Shown here one piece after another: positions 54,002 to 62,062 of a stretch of DNA of 64,000 bases (positions are counted from its first letter, which is position 1; the number at the start of each line of letters is the position of its first letter). Source of the DNA: Curvibacter lanceolatus ATCC 14669 (GTDB lineage: Bacteria; Pseudomonadota; Gammaproteobacteria; Burkholderiales; Burkholderiaceae_C); assembly GCF_000381265.1 (NCBI RefSeq), contig NZ_KB906258.1:253037-317036 (forward strand), read 5' to 3'. The notes under the pieces were generated by a model. It was not told where the DNA came from. It saw only the letters and a program-made list of their open reading frames with translations, and did not search any database. The position numbers and the translations under genes were made by a program.

Positions 54002-55105
54002 TCAGGCGGCTTTGAGTTGGGCTTGGGCTGCGGCGGCGGCATCGCGCTCGGCCACTTTCTGGCGCACCAGGGGCAGCAGTTCGCGGCCATAGTCGATGGC
54101 GTCCAGCAAGGGGTCGAAGCCTCGGATCAGGAAGGTGCTGATGCCCAGGTCGTAGTACTTGAGCAAGGCGTCGGCCACCTGCTCGGGCGTGCCCACCAGG
54201 GCCGTGGTGTTGGAGCGGCCGCCGGTTTCACGGGCGATCGCCGTCCACAGGCGTTCGTCCACCCGGTCGCCCTGGGCCGCATCGGCCAGCAGGCGGCGGG
54301 CGCCCTCGCTTTGCTGCGGGCCGCCGCGGGCGAAACCCTGCAGCGAGCGCACGCGGCGCGTGTCTTCCAGAATGCGTTCGGCCCGGGCCCAGGCCTCGTC
54401 CTCGGTGCGGCCCAGGATGGGGCGGAACGAGATGCTGAAGTCGATCTCACGGCCATGCTGGGCGGCCGAGGCGCGCACACGGCGCACCAGGTCGCCGGCC
54501 TGGGCCAGCGACTCGCCCCACAGGGCATAGACGCTGGCGTGCTTGCCCGCCACCTGCAGCGCGGCCTCGGAGGCGCCGCCGAAATAGATCGGCAGGTGCG
54601 GCTGCTGCAGGGGCTTGACCTCGGACCAGCCGCCCTCGATGCGGTAGAAGCGGCCTTCGTGGTTCAAGGGCTTGTCAGCCGTCCAGATCTGGCGCAGCAC
54701 GCTCAGGTACTCGTCGGTGCGGGCATAGCGGTCGTCATGGCTCAGGAAGTCGCCGTCGCGGCGCTGATCTTCGTCCGAGCCGCCGGTGATGTAGTGCACG
54801 GCCACGCGGCCGTCGGTGTACTGGTCCAGCGTGGCCAGCTGGCGCGCCGTGACGGTGGGTTGCTGCAGACCCGGGCGGTGCGCCAGCAAGAACTTGATGC
54901 GCTGGGTGACCGAGGCCGCGTAGGTGACCGCCAGCAGGTTGTCGGGGCTGGTGGCATGCGCCGGCACCAGGATGCGGTCAAAGCCGGCGTGCTCATGGGC
55001 CTGGGCAAACACGCGCACAAAGTCGCGGTCGATCACCGGGCCACGGCGGGGAAAGGTTTCAGAGACTTCGTGCGGCTGGATCATGCCGATGAACTGGACA
55101 CTCAT
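54002..55105 (-). CDS. ssuD: Alkanesulfonate monooxygenase-like (SsuD/MsuD family)
   Basis: The 367-residue FMNH2-dependent LLM oxygenase resembles SsuD (about 380 residues), with VQFIGMIQPHEVSE at the start, HRPGLQQPTVTARQLATLD and HYITGGSDEDQRRDGDFL. SsuD releases sulfite and an aldehyde from alkanesulfonates. The ATG at 55105 gives the standard start. No ssuE flavin reductase lies in the window, so reduced flavin must come from elsewhere, possibly the nitroreductase-like protein. It follows the SsuABC genes after a cytochrome gene and a hairpin. Confidence 0.88.
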   Translation of the reverse strand: MSVQFIGMIQPHEVSETFPRRGPVIDRDFVRVFAQAHEHAGFDRILVPAHATSPDNLLAVTYAASVTQRIKFLLAHRPGLQQPTVTARQLATLDQYTDGRVAVHYITGGSDEDQRRDGDFLSHDDRYARTDEYLSVLRQIWTADKPLNHEGRFYRIEGGWSEVKPLQQPHLPIYFGGASEAALQVAGKHASVYALWGESLAQAGDLVRRVRASAAQHGREIDFSISFRPILGRTEDEAWARAERILEDTRRVRSLQGFARGGPQQSEGARRLLADAAQGDRVDERLWTAIARETGGRSNTTALVGTPEQVADALLKYYDLGISTFLIRGFDPLLDAIDYGRELLPLVRQKVAERDAAAAAQAQLKAA

Positions 55106-55200
55106 GGGGGACTCCTGTGTTGGAAGGGCGGTGGAGGGCTTCACGGATGGCTTCACGATAGGCCGACCCCGCCCCCACAACAACGAAGCAAAACGCGTGA

Positions 55201-55223
55201 GGACATGCGCTTTCGGCATGTCC
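55201..55223. repeat. Inverted repeat between the cytochrome and ssuD-like genes
   Basis: GGACATGC (55201-55208) and GCATGTCC (55216-55223) form a perfect 8-bp stem with a 7-base loop. It lies 33 bp after the cytochrome stop and about 100 bp before the SsuD start. No run of T follows on either side, so an operator or transcript-processing hairpin is as likely as a terminator. Confidence 0.45.
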
Positions 55224-55255
55224 GTGCGCGCCGGGCCTGGCCCGGCCGGGCCCCG

Positions 55256-56437
55256 TCAGTGGGGAATGCCGCCGCGGCGCGGCGCCACCGGGTCGGCGTC
55301 CATGGCGGCCACCAGCGCGCCCAGGGGATCGGCATCGGCCGGGGCCGACCGGTCCGTGCTGGCCACAGGGGCCGTGGCATTCACCGATCGGCACACCAGA
55401 TCGGCCGCCGACCAGCTCTGCCCCGGCTGGGCCCGGCCCCGCAGCCAGCCTTGCCGGTCCACCAGCACCTGCTGGCCCTGCAGCCGATCGGCCGGCTGCC
55501 CCAGGACCAGGGCCAGGGCCTGGCGGAAGTCGGCCGCATCGGCCTCCACGAGACGGCAATCGGTGCCGGCCTCCGCCCCACCGCTGCCCTGCCCGATGCC
55601 CAGCACGCGCGGGTCCAGCACCAGCGGTGTGCCGGGCGAAGCAGCCACCAGCAGGCGCTGCCCCTGCAAGCCGCGAAGACTGCGCAACTCGCTGGTCACA
55701 CCGCAGCGCACCCGGGCATCGGGCAGGCGCACCGGCAGCTCCCAGCGCCCTTCACGGGCCAGGGTCTGGCCCGAGGCCTGGGCCTGCAGAAAATCGAGCA
55801 CGTTCCAGGTGTCGGCCTCACTCAAGGCGTCGGCAAAGCCGGGCATGGTGGTCTGGCCATCGCGGTCCTGCAGACCGTGGCGCACGCGCCACCACAGCTC
55901 GCCCTCCAGGCGTTGCCACAGCAGGCGCCCATTGAGCCGCGGTGGCCACATGGGCAAGGCAGGCGCATCGGGCCCTTCACCGCCACCACCCGCGGCGTGG
56001 CAGCGCTGGCAATGTTGCTGGTACACGGCCTGACCGCGCACGATGGAACGGGCACTGAAGCCGCTGTCACTGACATGGAAGCTGCTGGGCAGCGCCGGCC
56101 CGGCCAGCAGGCCGAACACGCTCCAGGGGGCTGCGGCCAGCAAGGCCACTGCAGCGAGCAGGCCAGGCCAGCGGGCGCGCCGCCAAAAGACCGCCAGCCC
56201 CATCAAGGGCAAGGCGATGGCCAGGGCCGCCGCGCACAGCAACAGGCGGCGCGCCTGCCCAGGCTCGAACCCCATCAGTTCGCCATGCAGCCGCTGTGCC
56301 CAGGGCCACACCGGCTGCCCGGCCACGCTGTCGCTCAGGCCCAGGGCAAACCACAGACGGCGCAGGGCATCCTGCACCTCGTACAAGACGCCGAGCACGG
56401 TGTTGACTTGCTCGGGCGTGGGGGTCCAGTCGATCAC
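55256..56437 (-). CDS. Membrane-anchored c-type cytochrome of unknown role
   Basis: The frame from GTG 56437 encodes 393 residues. Upstream in-frame sequence overlaps the ATPase gene and is unlikely to be used. Two membrane helices at about residues 60-83 and 88-110 precede a cytochrome c domain with haem motif CQRCH, and TTMPGF supplies a probable axial Met. The C-terminal 170 residues contain scattered cysteines and a weakly thioredoxin-like stretch, not clearly assignable. It lies between ssuB-like and ssuD-like genes on the same strand. A periplasmic redox function tied to organosulfur oxidation is possible but unproven. Confidence 0.72.
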   Translation of the reverse strand: MIDWTPTPEQVNTVLGVLYEVQDALRRLWFALGLSDSVAGQPVWPWAQRLHGELMGFEPGQARRLLLCAAALAIALPLMGLAVFWRRARWPGLLAAVALLAAAPWSVFGLLAGPALPSSFHVSDSGFSARSIVRGQAVYQQHCQRCHAAGGGGEGPDAPALPMWPPRLNGRLLWQRLEGELWWRVRHGLQDRDGQTTMPGFADALSEADTWNVLDFLQAQASGQTLAREGRWELPVRLPDARVRCGVTSELRSLRGLQGQRLLVAASPGTPLVLDPRVLGIGQGSGGAEAGTDCRLVEADAADFRQALALVLGQPADRLQGQQVLVDRQGWLRGRAQPGQSWSAADLVCRSVNATAPVASTDRSAPADADPLGALVAAMDADPVAPRRGGIPH

Positions 56438-56465
56438 GCGCTCAGCCCGACTCCAGCCACAGCGG

Positions 56466-57269
56466 TCACCAGCTGGCGTCCAGGCCCAGGTGGGCCAGGG
56501 CCTGGTGCCGCAGCTCGGCCAGACGCGGGTCACCGCGGTGGCGCGGATAGGGCGCCTCGTTGACCAGCTCGGCCACGATGCGCGAGGGCCGATCGGACAG
56601 CACGATCACGCGCTGGGCCAAAAAGAAGGCCTCTTCCACATCATGCGTGACCAGCAGGGCCGAGAAGCCCTGGCGCTGCCACAGCGCCAGCAGCTCGGTC
56701 TGCATGGTCAGGCGGGTCAGCGAATCGAGCTTGCCCAGGGGCTCGTCCAGCACCAGCAGGCTGGGGTCGTTGACGATGGCACGCGCCAGCGCCACGCGCT
56801 GCGCCATGCCGCCCGAGAGCTGGTGCGGGAAGGCCTTGGCAAAGTCCTGCAAACCCACCAGCTTGAGCGCGGCCTCGACGCGGGGCTGCAGCGCTGCCAG
56901 CGTGCCGCGCGCCTGCGGGCCCAGGGCCACGTTGTCGCGCACCGTGCGCCAGGGGAACAGCGTGGGGTCCTGGAACACCACGATGCGCGAGGGATCGGGC
57001 CGGGTGACCGGCACGCCGTCGTGCAGGATCTGCCCCGCACTGGGCGGCTCCAGCCCGGCCACCAGGCGCAGCAGGGTGGACTTGCCGCAGCCGCTGGGGC
57101 CGAGCAGGGCCACAAATTCACCGGGGCGGATGTTCAGGCTCACCCCATCGACCACCGGCAAGGGGCCGGCCGGCCCGTCGAACTGGTGGCTGACCTGCTC
57201 GATGCGGATGTCGGCCCCAGCAGGCGTTGCCACCGGGCTCTGCAGTGCGGCACTCGTGGAACTCACCAT
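56466..57269 (-). CDS. ssuB: Aliphatic sulfonate ABC transporter ATPase
   Basis: The 267-residue ATPase of the SsuB/TauB group has Walker A GPSGCGKST, Q-loop VVFQDPTLFPW, signature LSGGMAQR, Walker B LLVLDEPLGKLD and the switch His in LVTHDVEE. It energises import together with the permease and receptor encoded immediately upstream. Its start overlaps the permease stop by 7 bp. Unlike the ATPase gene at 40.6 kb, its 5' end is intact. Confidence 0.92.
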   Translation of the reverse strand: MVSSTSAALQSPVATPAGADIRIEQVSHQFDGPAGPLPVVDGVSLNIRPGEFVALLGPSGCGKSTLLRLVAGLEPPSAGQILHDGVPVTRPDPSRIVVFQDPTLFPWRTVRDNVALGPQARGTLAALQPRVEAALKLVGLQDFAKAFPHQLSGGMAQRVALARAIVNDPSLLVLDEPLGKLDSLTRLTMQTELLALWQRQGFSALLVTHDVEEAFFLAQRVIVLSDRPSRIVAELVNEAPYPRHRGDPRLAELRHQALAHLGLDASW

Positions 57270-58288
57270 TGCACCACCCCCTTCTGCCAGGACAGCACAC
57301 GGTCGCGCACCGTGAACAGCAAGGTGATCACGCCCGAGAACAGCAGCGCCATCACCAGCAGGGCCCCATACATATTGGGGTAGCTGGCCCAGCCCTGGGC
57401 CCAGGTGAGGTACCAGCCCAGACCCGACTTGACGCCCAGCATCTCGGCCACCACCAGGGTGGCAAAGGCATGGCCCAGGCCCATGAACAGGCCCACAAAG
57501 ACCTGCGGCATGGCGGCCGGAATGGCCACGCGGAACACCAGAAAAGCGTTCGAGGCCCCCAGCGTGCGCGCCACGTCATAGAACTGGCGGTTCACCGTGG
57601 CCACACCCGACCAGGTCAGGATGGCCACCGGAAAGCCCGTGCCCATGGCGATCAGGAACACCGCGGTGGACCAGCTCGACGGGAAGAAATAAAACGAGAT
57701 CGGCAGCAGCGCGGTGGTCGGGATCGGGCCCAGCACACGCAGCACCGGGTGGATCCAGTAATGGGCACGGCGTGACCAGCCCATCAACACCCCCACCACA
57801 AAGCCCACGGCCGCGCCCGAGCCGATGCCCACGCCCAGCAGGATCAGCGAGTTGGCGGCGCTGTCGCTCAGGCGGCGCCAGTCGCTCACGTACACATCGG
57901 CCAGGCTTTGCGGCGGCGCAAAGAAGGGGGTGGGCAGCCAGCCCAGCTTGGCCGTGACCAGCTCCCAGGCCAGAAAGCCCACGCCCAGCACCGTGAGCCA
58001 GGGGCCGAAGCCCCGCAGGCGCTGCACCACCGGGGCGGCCAGGCGCCCCCCCAGGCTCAACACGCCCAGCGCAGCCGCCAGCCCCAGGCTGACCCAGCCG
58101 AACTCGGCGGTGTAGTTCCAGTCGCTGAAGCCCACCTGCTTGTTCGGCCAGCCCAGGGTGAGCGCCCCCAGGGCGGCCCAGGCCACGGCGGCCGCCAGAC
58201 CGGTGGCCCACCAGGCCGAGGGCGCTGGTGCCTCGCGCCGCAGCGACAGACCGGCCGCGGCCGGGGGTGAATGCACGGTGCTGTTCAT
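57263..58288 (-). CDS. ssuC: Aliphatic sulfonate ABC transporter permease
   Basis: The 341-residue inner-membrane permease has about seven hydrophobic helices. Its coupling loop region is VARTLGASNAFLVFRVAIPA and the later block is VVAEMLGVKSGLGWYLTWAQ. An ATG at 58288 with GAGGAG seven bases upstream is preferred to a GTG one codon before it. It begins 11 bp after the receptor gene, and the order receptor-permease-ATPase forms a complete importer. Confidence 0.92.
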   Translation of the reverse strand: MNSTVHSPPAAAGLSLRREAPAPSAWWATGLAAAVAWAALGALTLGWPNKQVGFSDWNYTAEFGWVSLGLAAALGVLSLGGRLAAPVVQRLRGFGPWLTVLGVGFLAWELVTAKLGWLPTPFFAPPQSLADVYVSDWRRLSDSAANSLILLGVGIGSGAAVGFVVGVLMGWSRRAHYWIHPVLRVLGPIPTTALLPISFYFFPSSWSTAVFLIAMGTGFPVAILTWSGVATVNRQFYDVARTLGASNAFLVFRVAIPAAMPQVFVGLFMGLGHAFATLVVAEMLGVKSGLGWYLTWAQGWASYPNMYGALLVMALLFSGVITLLFTVRDRVLSWQKGVVQW

Positions 58289-58299
58289 CACGCCACTCC

Positions 58300-59328
58300 T
58301 CAGGACAGCACGTCGGCGTGCACGAACTCGGCGAAGCGCACCGGGTCGGTGGTGGGCTTGAGCACGCCCACCAGCTTGAAGTCACGCGCAAAGAACTCGA
58401 TCTCTTTCTTCAGCGCCACGCCGCTGGGGTGGTGCTTGTGGGTCAGCGTGCCCAGCACGGTGCGCAGGTCGTCCACCGACACCTTGGAGTAGGGGCTGTA
58501 GATCTTGGCGGCTTCGTTGGGGTTGCTGGCCACGAAGTCAGAGGCCTCGTTGATCGAACGCGCCAGCGCGGCCGCGGTGGCACGGTCTTCACGCGCCAGC
58601 TTGCCGCTGACCCCCAGCACGCAGCAGGTCTTGTCGGCGTACTCGCCACTCAGGTTGGTGGCCAACTCGATCAGGCCCTTGGTCTTGCGCTCGATCACGA
58701 ACAGGTTCGGGTCGCCGTCGGCGATCGCGTGGGCCTCGCCCTTTTCCACCGCCACCCCCAGCAGGTCGCCCGGGAACTGGCGCCAGGTCACGTCCTTCTC
58801 GGGGTCGATGCCGGCCTTGGTGAACAGCACCGAGAAGAAGTTCTTGCCCGGGCTGTTCAGGTCCGACACCGCGATGGTCTTGCCCTTGAGCTTTTGCAGG
58901 CTGGTGACCCCGGCCGGGCCATAGCCCACCAGGCGGGTGCAGCCACCGTGTGAGCTGCTGACCAGCTTCACGTCGAAGCCCGACTCGAGCGGCTTGATCC
59001 ACCGGTGGATCATGCCCAGGCCGGCATCGGCCTTGGAGGTGGCGATCGACTCCAGCAACTGGTCGGTGGAGCCGGTGTAATTGATGAGCTCGACATCCAG
59101 GCCGTTTTTCTCGAAGATGCCGCGCGTGATGGCCACCGACACCGGGGCCAGGCACACGGCGTTGGCGTTCCAGGCCAGCTTGATCGGGCGCAGCTTGCCG
59201 GCCGCCAGCACCTGGCTGGCGCCCACGCCGGCCACGGCCGACAGGCCCAGCGCGCCCACCGAGCGCAACAGGCGCCGGCGCGAAGGCAGGATGATCGAAG
59301 ACGCAGAGGCGTTGAGGGGGGTTGTCAT
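58300..59328 (-). CDS. ssuA: Aliphatic sulfonate ABC transporter binding protein
   Basis: The 342-residue periplasmic receptor has an N-terminal signal (PSRRRLLRSVGALGLSAVAG). The mature NMT1/SsuA-like domain begins LRPIKLAWNANAVCLAPVSV and includes the ligand-region block YTGSTDQLLESIATSKADAG. The ATG at 59328 is preferred over a long upstream frame. It is the first gene of the leftward desulfonation operon. The divergent cysteine dioxygenase gene starts 250 bp away, and the shared region contains sequence repeats also found before the nanocompartment operon. Confidence 0.9.
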   Translation of the reverse strand: MTTPLNASASSIILPSRRRLLRSVGALGLSAVAGVGASQVLAAGKLRPIKLAWNANAVCLAPVSVAITRGIFEKNGLDVELINYTGSTDQLLESIATSKADAGLGMIHRWIKPLESGFDVKLVSSSHGGCTRLVGYGPAGVTSLQKLKGKTIAVSDLNSPGKNFFSVLFTKAGIDPEKDVTWRQFPGDLLGVAVEKGEAHAIADGDPNLFVIERKTKGLIELATNLSGEYADKTCCVLGVSGKLAREDRATAAALARSINEASDFVASNPNEAAKIYSPYSKVSVDDLRTVLGTLTHKHHPSGVALKKEIEFFARDFKLVGVLKPTTDPVRFAEFVHADVLS

Positions 59329-59437
59329 GGGGAACCTTTCAGTCGGGGCGGGTCGGGGCGTGTCGTTCAGGCCTTGGCAGGCCCGTGCGGGCTGCGGCAC
59401 AGGCCGCAGGCGCCGCTGCTGGGAGCGGATTTGACAG

Positions 59438-59480
59438 AAATCATTCGCCCCATGGAAATAAGAAAACCGGCCATGCTTAT
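59438..59480. promoter_or_regulatory. Shared motif and half-sites between ssuA and the cysteine dioxygenase gene
   Basis: AAATCATTCG (59438-59447) is an exact copy of the 10-mer at 42309-42318 before the rhodanese/encapsulin operon. ATAAG (59458-59462) and CTTAT (59476-59480) form an inverted repeat resembling the arms at 34980-34999. TTGACA (59431-59436) could be a -35 element for the rightward genes. Control by the cluster's CysB-type regulator is inferred. Confidence 0.45.
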
Positions 59481-59578
59481 GAAGAAGTTGCCAAGCGCGC
59501 CGCGGCGCATTGCGCTCCAATACAGGCTGCCCCTGAAGCCGGGCCGCCCCGCCCCCTGATTTCCTGCCCCAGAAGCCC

Positions 59579-60220
59579 ATGAGCCAGAACACCCCGCCCC
59601 ACCAGCCCAACCTGCCCCACTTGCCCCGTCTGCGCGAATTCGTGCAGCAGTTCACCCGCCTGATCGACACCGGTGCCGACGAAGCGCGCCTGCTGCACGA
59701 AGGCGGCGCGCTGCTGGCCGCCCTGGTGGCCCACGACGACTGGCTGCCCGCCGAACTGAGCCAGCCCCACCCCGAGCACTACCAGCAGTACCTGCTGTAC
59801 GCCGATGCACGCGAGAACTTCTCGGTGGTGAGCTTTGTGTGGGGCCCGGGCCAGGCCACACCCATCCACAACCACACGGTGTGGGGCCTGATCGGCATGC
59901 TGCGCGGCCAGGAACGCTCGCAGGCCTATGCCCAGGACGCGGCCGGCCACTGGCGCCCCACGGGCGAGGCCCACGAGCTGCACCCGGGCCAGGTCGATGC
60001 CGTGTCGCCCCGCATCGGTGACGTGCACCGGGTGAGCAATGTGCTGGCCGACCAGGTGTCGATCAGCATCCACGTCTATGGCGCCAACATCGGGGCCGTG
60101 AAGCGCTCGGTGTTCCTCGAAGACGGCACCGAAAAGCCTTTTGTGTCGGGCTACACCAACCGCAGCCTGCCCAATCTGTGGGACCGCTCAGCCGAGGTGC
60201 GCGCCAGCCTCCAAGGCTGA
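59579..60220 (+). CDS. Cysteine dioxygenase family protein (thiol dioxygenase)
   Basis: The 213-residue cupin protein has iron-ligand histidines in the motif TPIHNHTVWGLIGMLRG and a third in IGDVHRVSN. It belongs to the bacterial thiol dioxygenase group that oxidises cysteine to cysteine sulfinate, or 3-mercaptopropionate to its sulfinate. The two cannot be told apart reliably here. It is divergent from ssuA and precedes the four-domain rhodanese gene by 59 bp, so it probably handles excess thiol sulfur in the same network. Confidence 0.88.
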   Translation: MSQNTPPHQPNLPHLPRLREFVQQFTRLIDTGADEARLLHEGGALLAALVAHDDWLPAELSQPHPEHYQQYLLYADARENFSVVSFVWGPGQATPIHNHTVWGLIGMLRGQERSQAYAQDAAGHWRPTGEAHELHPGQVDAVSPRIGDVHRVSNVLADQVSISIHVYGANIGAVKRSVFLEDGTEKPFVSGYTNRSLPNLWDRSAEVRASLQG

Positions 60221-60279
60221 GCGGCCGCCCCGTCCTCCCGCTTTCGACCCCCCCTTCATCCAAAACAAGAAACTGCACC

Positions 60280-61887
60280 GTGACCACTGCCCTGCCCACC
60301 ACCCCCTACGCCCAAGTCCGCGAACACCTGCTGGCCGGGCGCGAGATCGCCCTGCTGGATGTGCGCGAGGAAGACCCCTTTGCCCAGGCCCACCCGCTGT
60401 GGGCCGCCAACCTGCCCGTGGGCCGCATCGAGCTCGATGCCTGGACCCGCATCCCGCGCCGCGACACCCCGGTGGTGGTGTTCGATGACGGCGAAGGCCT
60501 GGCCGAGACGGCCGCGCGCCGCCTGCAGGCCCTGGGCTACAGCCAGGTGTCGCTGTTGGCCGGCGGCCTGCAGGGCTGGCGCGATGCAGGCGGCGAGCTG
60601 TTCCGCGACGTCAACGTGCCCAGCAAATCCTTTGGCGAGCTGGTCGAGGCCGAGCGCCACACCCCCTCGCTGCCCGCCGAAGAGGTGAAAGCCCTGATCG
60701 AAAGCCAGGCCAATGTGGTGGTGCTGGATGCGCGCCGCTTCGACGAATACCAGACCATGAGCATCCCCAGCGGGGTGAGCGTACCCGGGGCCGAGCTGGT
60801 GCTGCGCGCCGCCGCCCTGGCGCCCGACCCGAGCACCCACATCGTGGTCAATTGCGCAGGACGCACACGCAGCATCATCGGCACCCAGTCGCTGGTGAAT
60901 GCCGGCCTGCCCAACCGCATCACGGCCTTGCGCAACGGCACCATCGGCTGGCTGCTGGCCGGCCAGACGCTGGACCACGGCGCCAACCGCCGCGCCCCCG
61001 AGGTGAGCCCCGAGCAACAAGCCCGCGCCGCCGCGCAGGCCCGTGCCGTGGCCGACCGCGCCGGGGTGCGCCGCGCCACGCTGGCCGATCTGCCCGCCTG
61101 GGCGGCTGAAACCAGCCGCACCACCTACCGCTTCGATGTGCGCACGCCCGAGGAATTTGCCCACGGCCACCTGCCGGGCTTTCGCAGCGCCCCCGGCGGC
61201 CAACTGGTGCAGGAGACCGACCACCAGGCCCCCGTGCGGGGTGCGCGCATCGTGCTGGCCGACACCGATGGCGTGCGCGCCAACATGAGCGCCTCGTGGC
61301 TGGCCCAGATGGGCTGGGAGGTGCATGTGCTTGACAAGCTGCCGGCGCAGGCGCTGAAGGAAACCGGTTCCGCCCCCACCGCAGTGCCCCCGCCTGAGCA
61401 GCCCATCCCCCTGACCTCGGTGGCCACCTTGCAGGGCTGGCTGGCCGAGGGCAGCGACACGGTGGTGATCGACTTCACCCCCAGCGCCAATTACGTGAAA
61501 CGCCACATCCCGGGCGCCTGGTGGGCGCTGCGCTCGCAGCTGGCCCAGGGCCTGGCCCACATCCGCAGCCAGCAGCCCGGTGCGCAGCGACTGGTGCTGA
61601 CCTGCGGCAGCTCGGCCCTGGCCGCCTACGCGGTGGCCGAAACCGCCCGCCTGAGCCCGGGGCTGAGCGTGTCACTGCTGGACGGCGGCACCCAGGCCTG
61701 GATCGAAGCCGGCCTGCCGCTGGAAAGCGGCGAAACCCAGCTGGCCGCCCCCCGCATCGACCGCTACCGCCGCCCCTATGAAGGCACCGATGCCCCGCGT
61801 GAAGCCATGCAGGGCTACCTGGACTGGGAGTTCGGCCTGGTCGAACAACTGGGCCGCGACGGCACGCATGGCTTCAAGGTGATCTAA
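60280..61887 (+). CDS. Four-domain rhodanese-related sulfurtransferase
   Basis: The 535-residue protein starts at GTG 60280 (VTTALPTTPYAQVREHL) and contains four rhodanese repeats at about residues 5-110, 125-245, 270-360 and 375-500. The catalytic position is Cys in repeat 2 (VVNCAGRTRS) and repeat 4 (VLTCGSSALA). It is Asp in repeat 1 (VFDDGEGLAE) and repeat 3 (LADTDGVRAN). Active and inactive domains therefore alternate, as if a two-domain unit had been duplicated. It follows the thiol dioxygenase gene and likely transfers persulfide sulfur. Confidence 0.88.
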   Translation: MTTALPTTPYAQVREHLLAGREIALLDVREEDPFAQAHPLWAANLPVGRIELDAWTRIPRRDTPVVVFDDGEGLAETAARRLQALGYSQVSLLAGGLQGWRDAGGELFRDVNVPSKSFGELVEAERHTPSLPAEEVKALIESQANVVVLDARRFDEYQTMSIPSGVSVPGAELVLRAAALAPDPSTHIVVNCAGRTRSIIGTQSLVNAGLPNRITALRNGTIGWLLAGQTLDHGANRRAPEVSPEQQARAAAQARAVADRAGVRRATLADLPAWAAETSRTTYRFDVRTPEEFAHGHLPGFRSAPGGQLVQETDHQAPVRGARIVLADTDGVRANMSASWLAQMGWEVHVLDKLPAQALKETGSAPTAVPPPEQPIPLTSVATLQGWLAEGSDTVVIDFTPSANYVKRHIPGAWWALRSQLAQGLAHIRSQQPGAQRLVLTCGSSALAAYAVAETARLSPGLSVSLLDGGTQAWIEAGLPLESGETQLAAPRIDRYRRPYEGTDAPREAMQGYLDWEFGLVEQLGRDGTHGFKVI

Positions 61888-62062
61888 GCCCTTGCCCGCC
61901 CCTGGCCTCGCGACAGGCCAGCGGGCCGATCCGTCAGTGAAAAAATTTTCTCAGGCAGTAAGCGGGGGATTTAGCCCGCTGCGGCAAAACAGCCCCACGA
62001 TGGATGTTGTTACAAACATCTAAAAACAGGGTCCACCCGGACCCTCGCATCGGGAGGGCCTC

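Noticed and set aside
53780..56563. Plus-strand frame of 927 codons across ssuD and the cytochrome gene
   Set aside because: It is a shadow of three minus-strand genes with family motifs, and its composition is histidine- and alanine-rich without any domain.
61888..62062. Riboswitch or terminator after the four-domain rhodanese gene
   Set aside because: Short hairpins are possible (TGGCCT/AGGCCA, AGCGGG/CCCGCT, GATGTT/AACATC), but none has a T run or a conserved riboswitch core.
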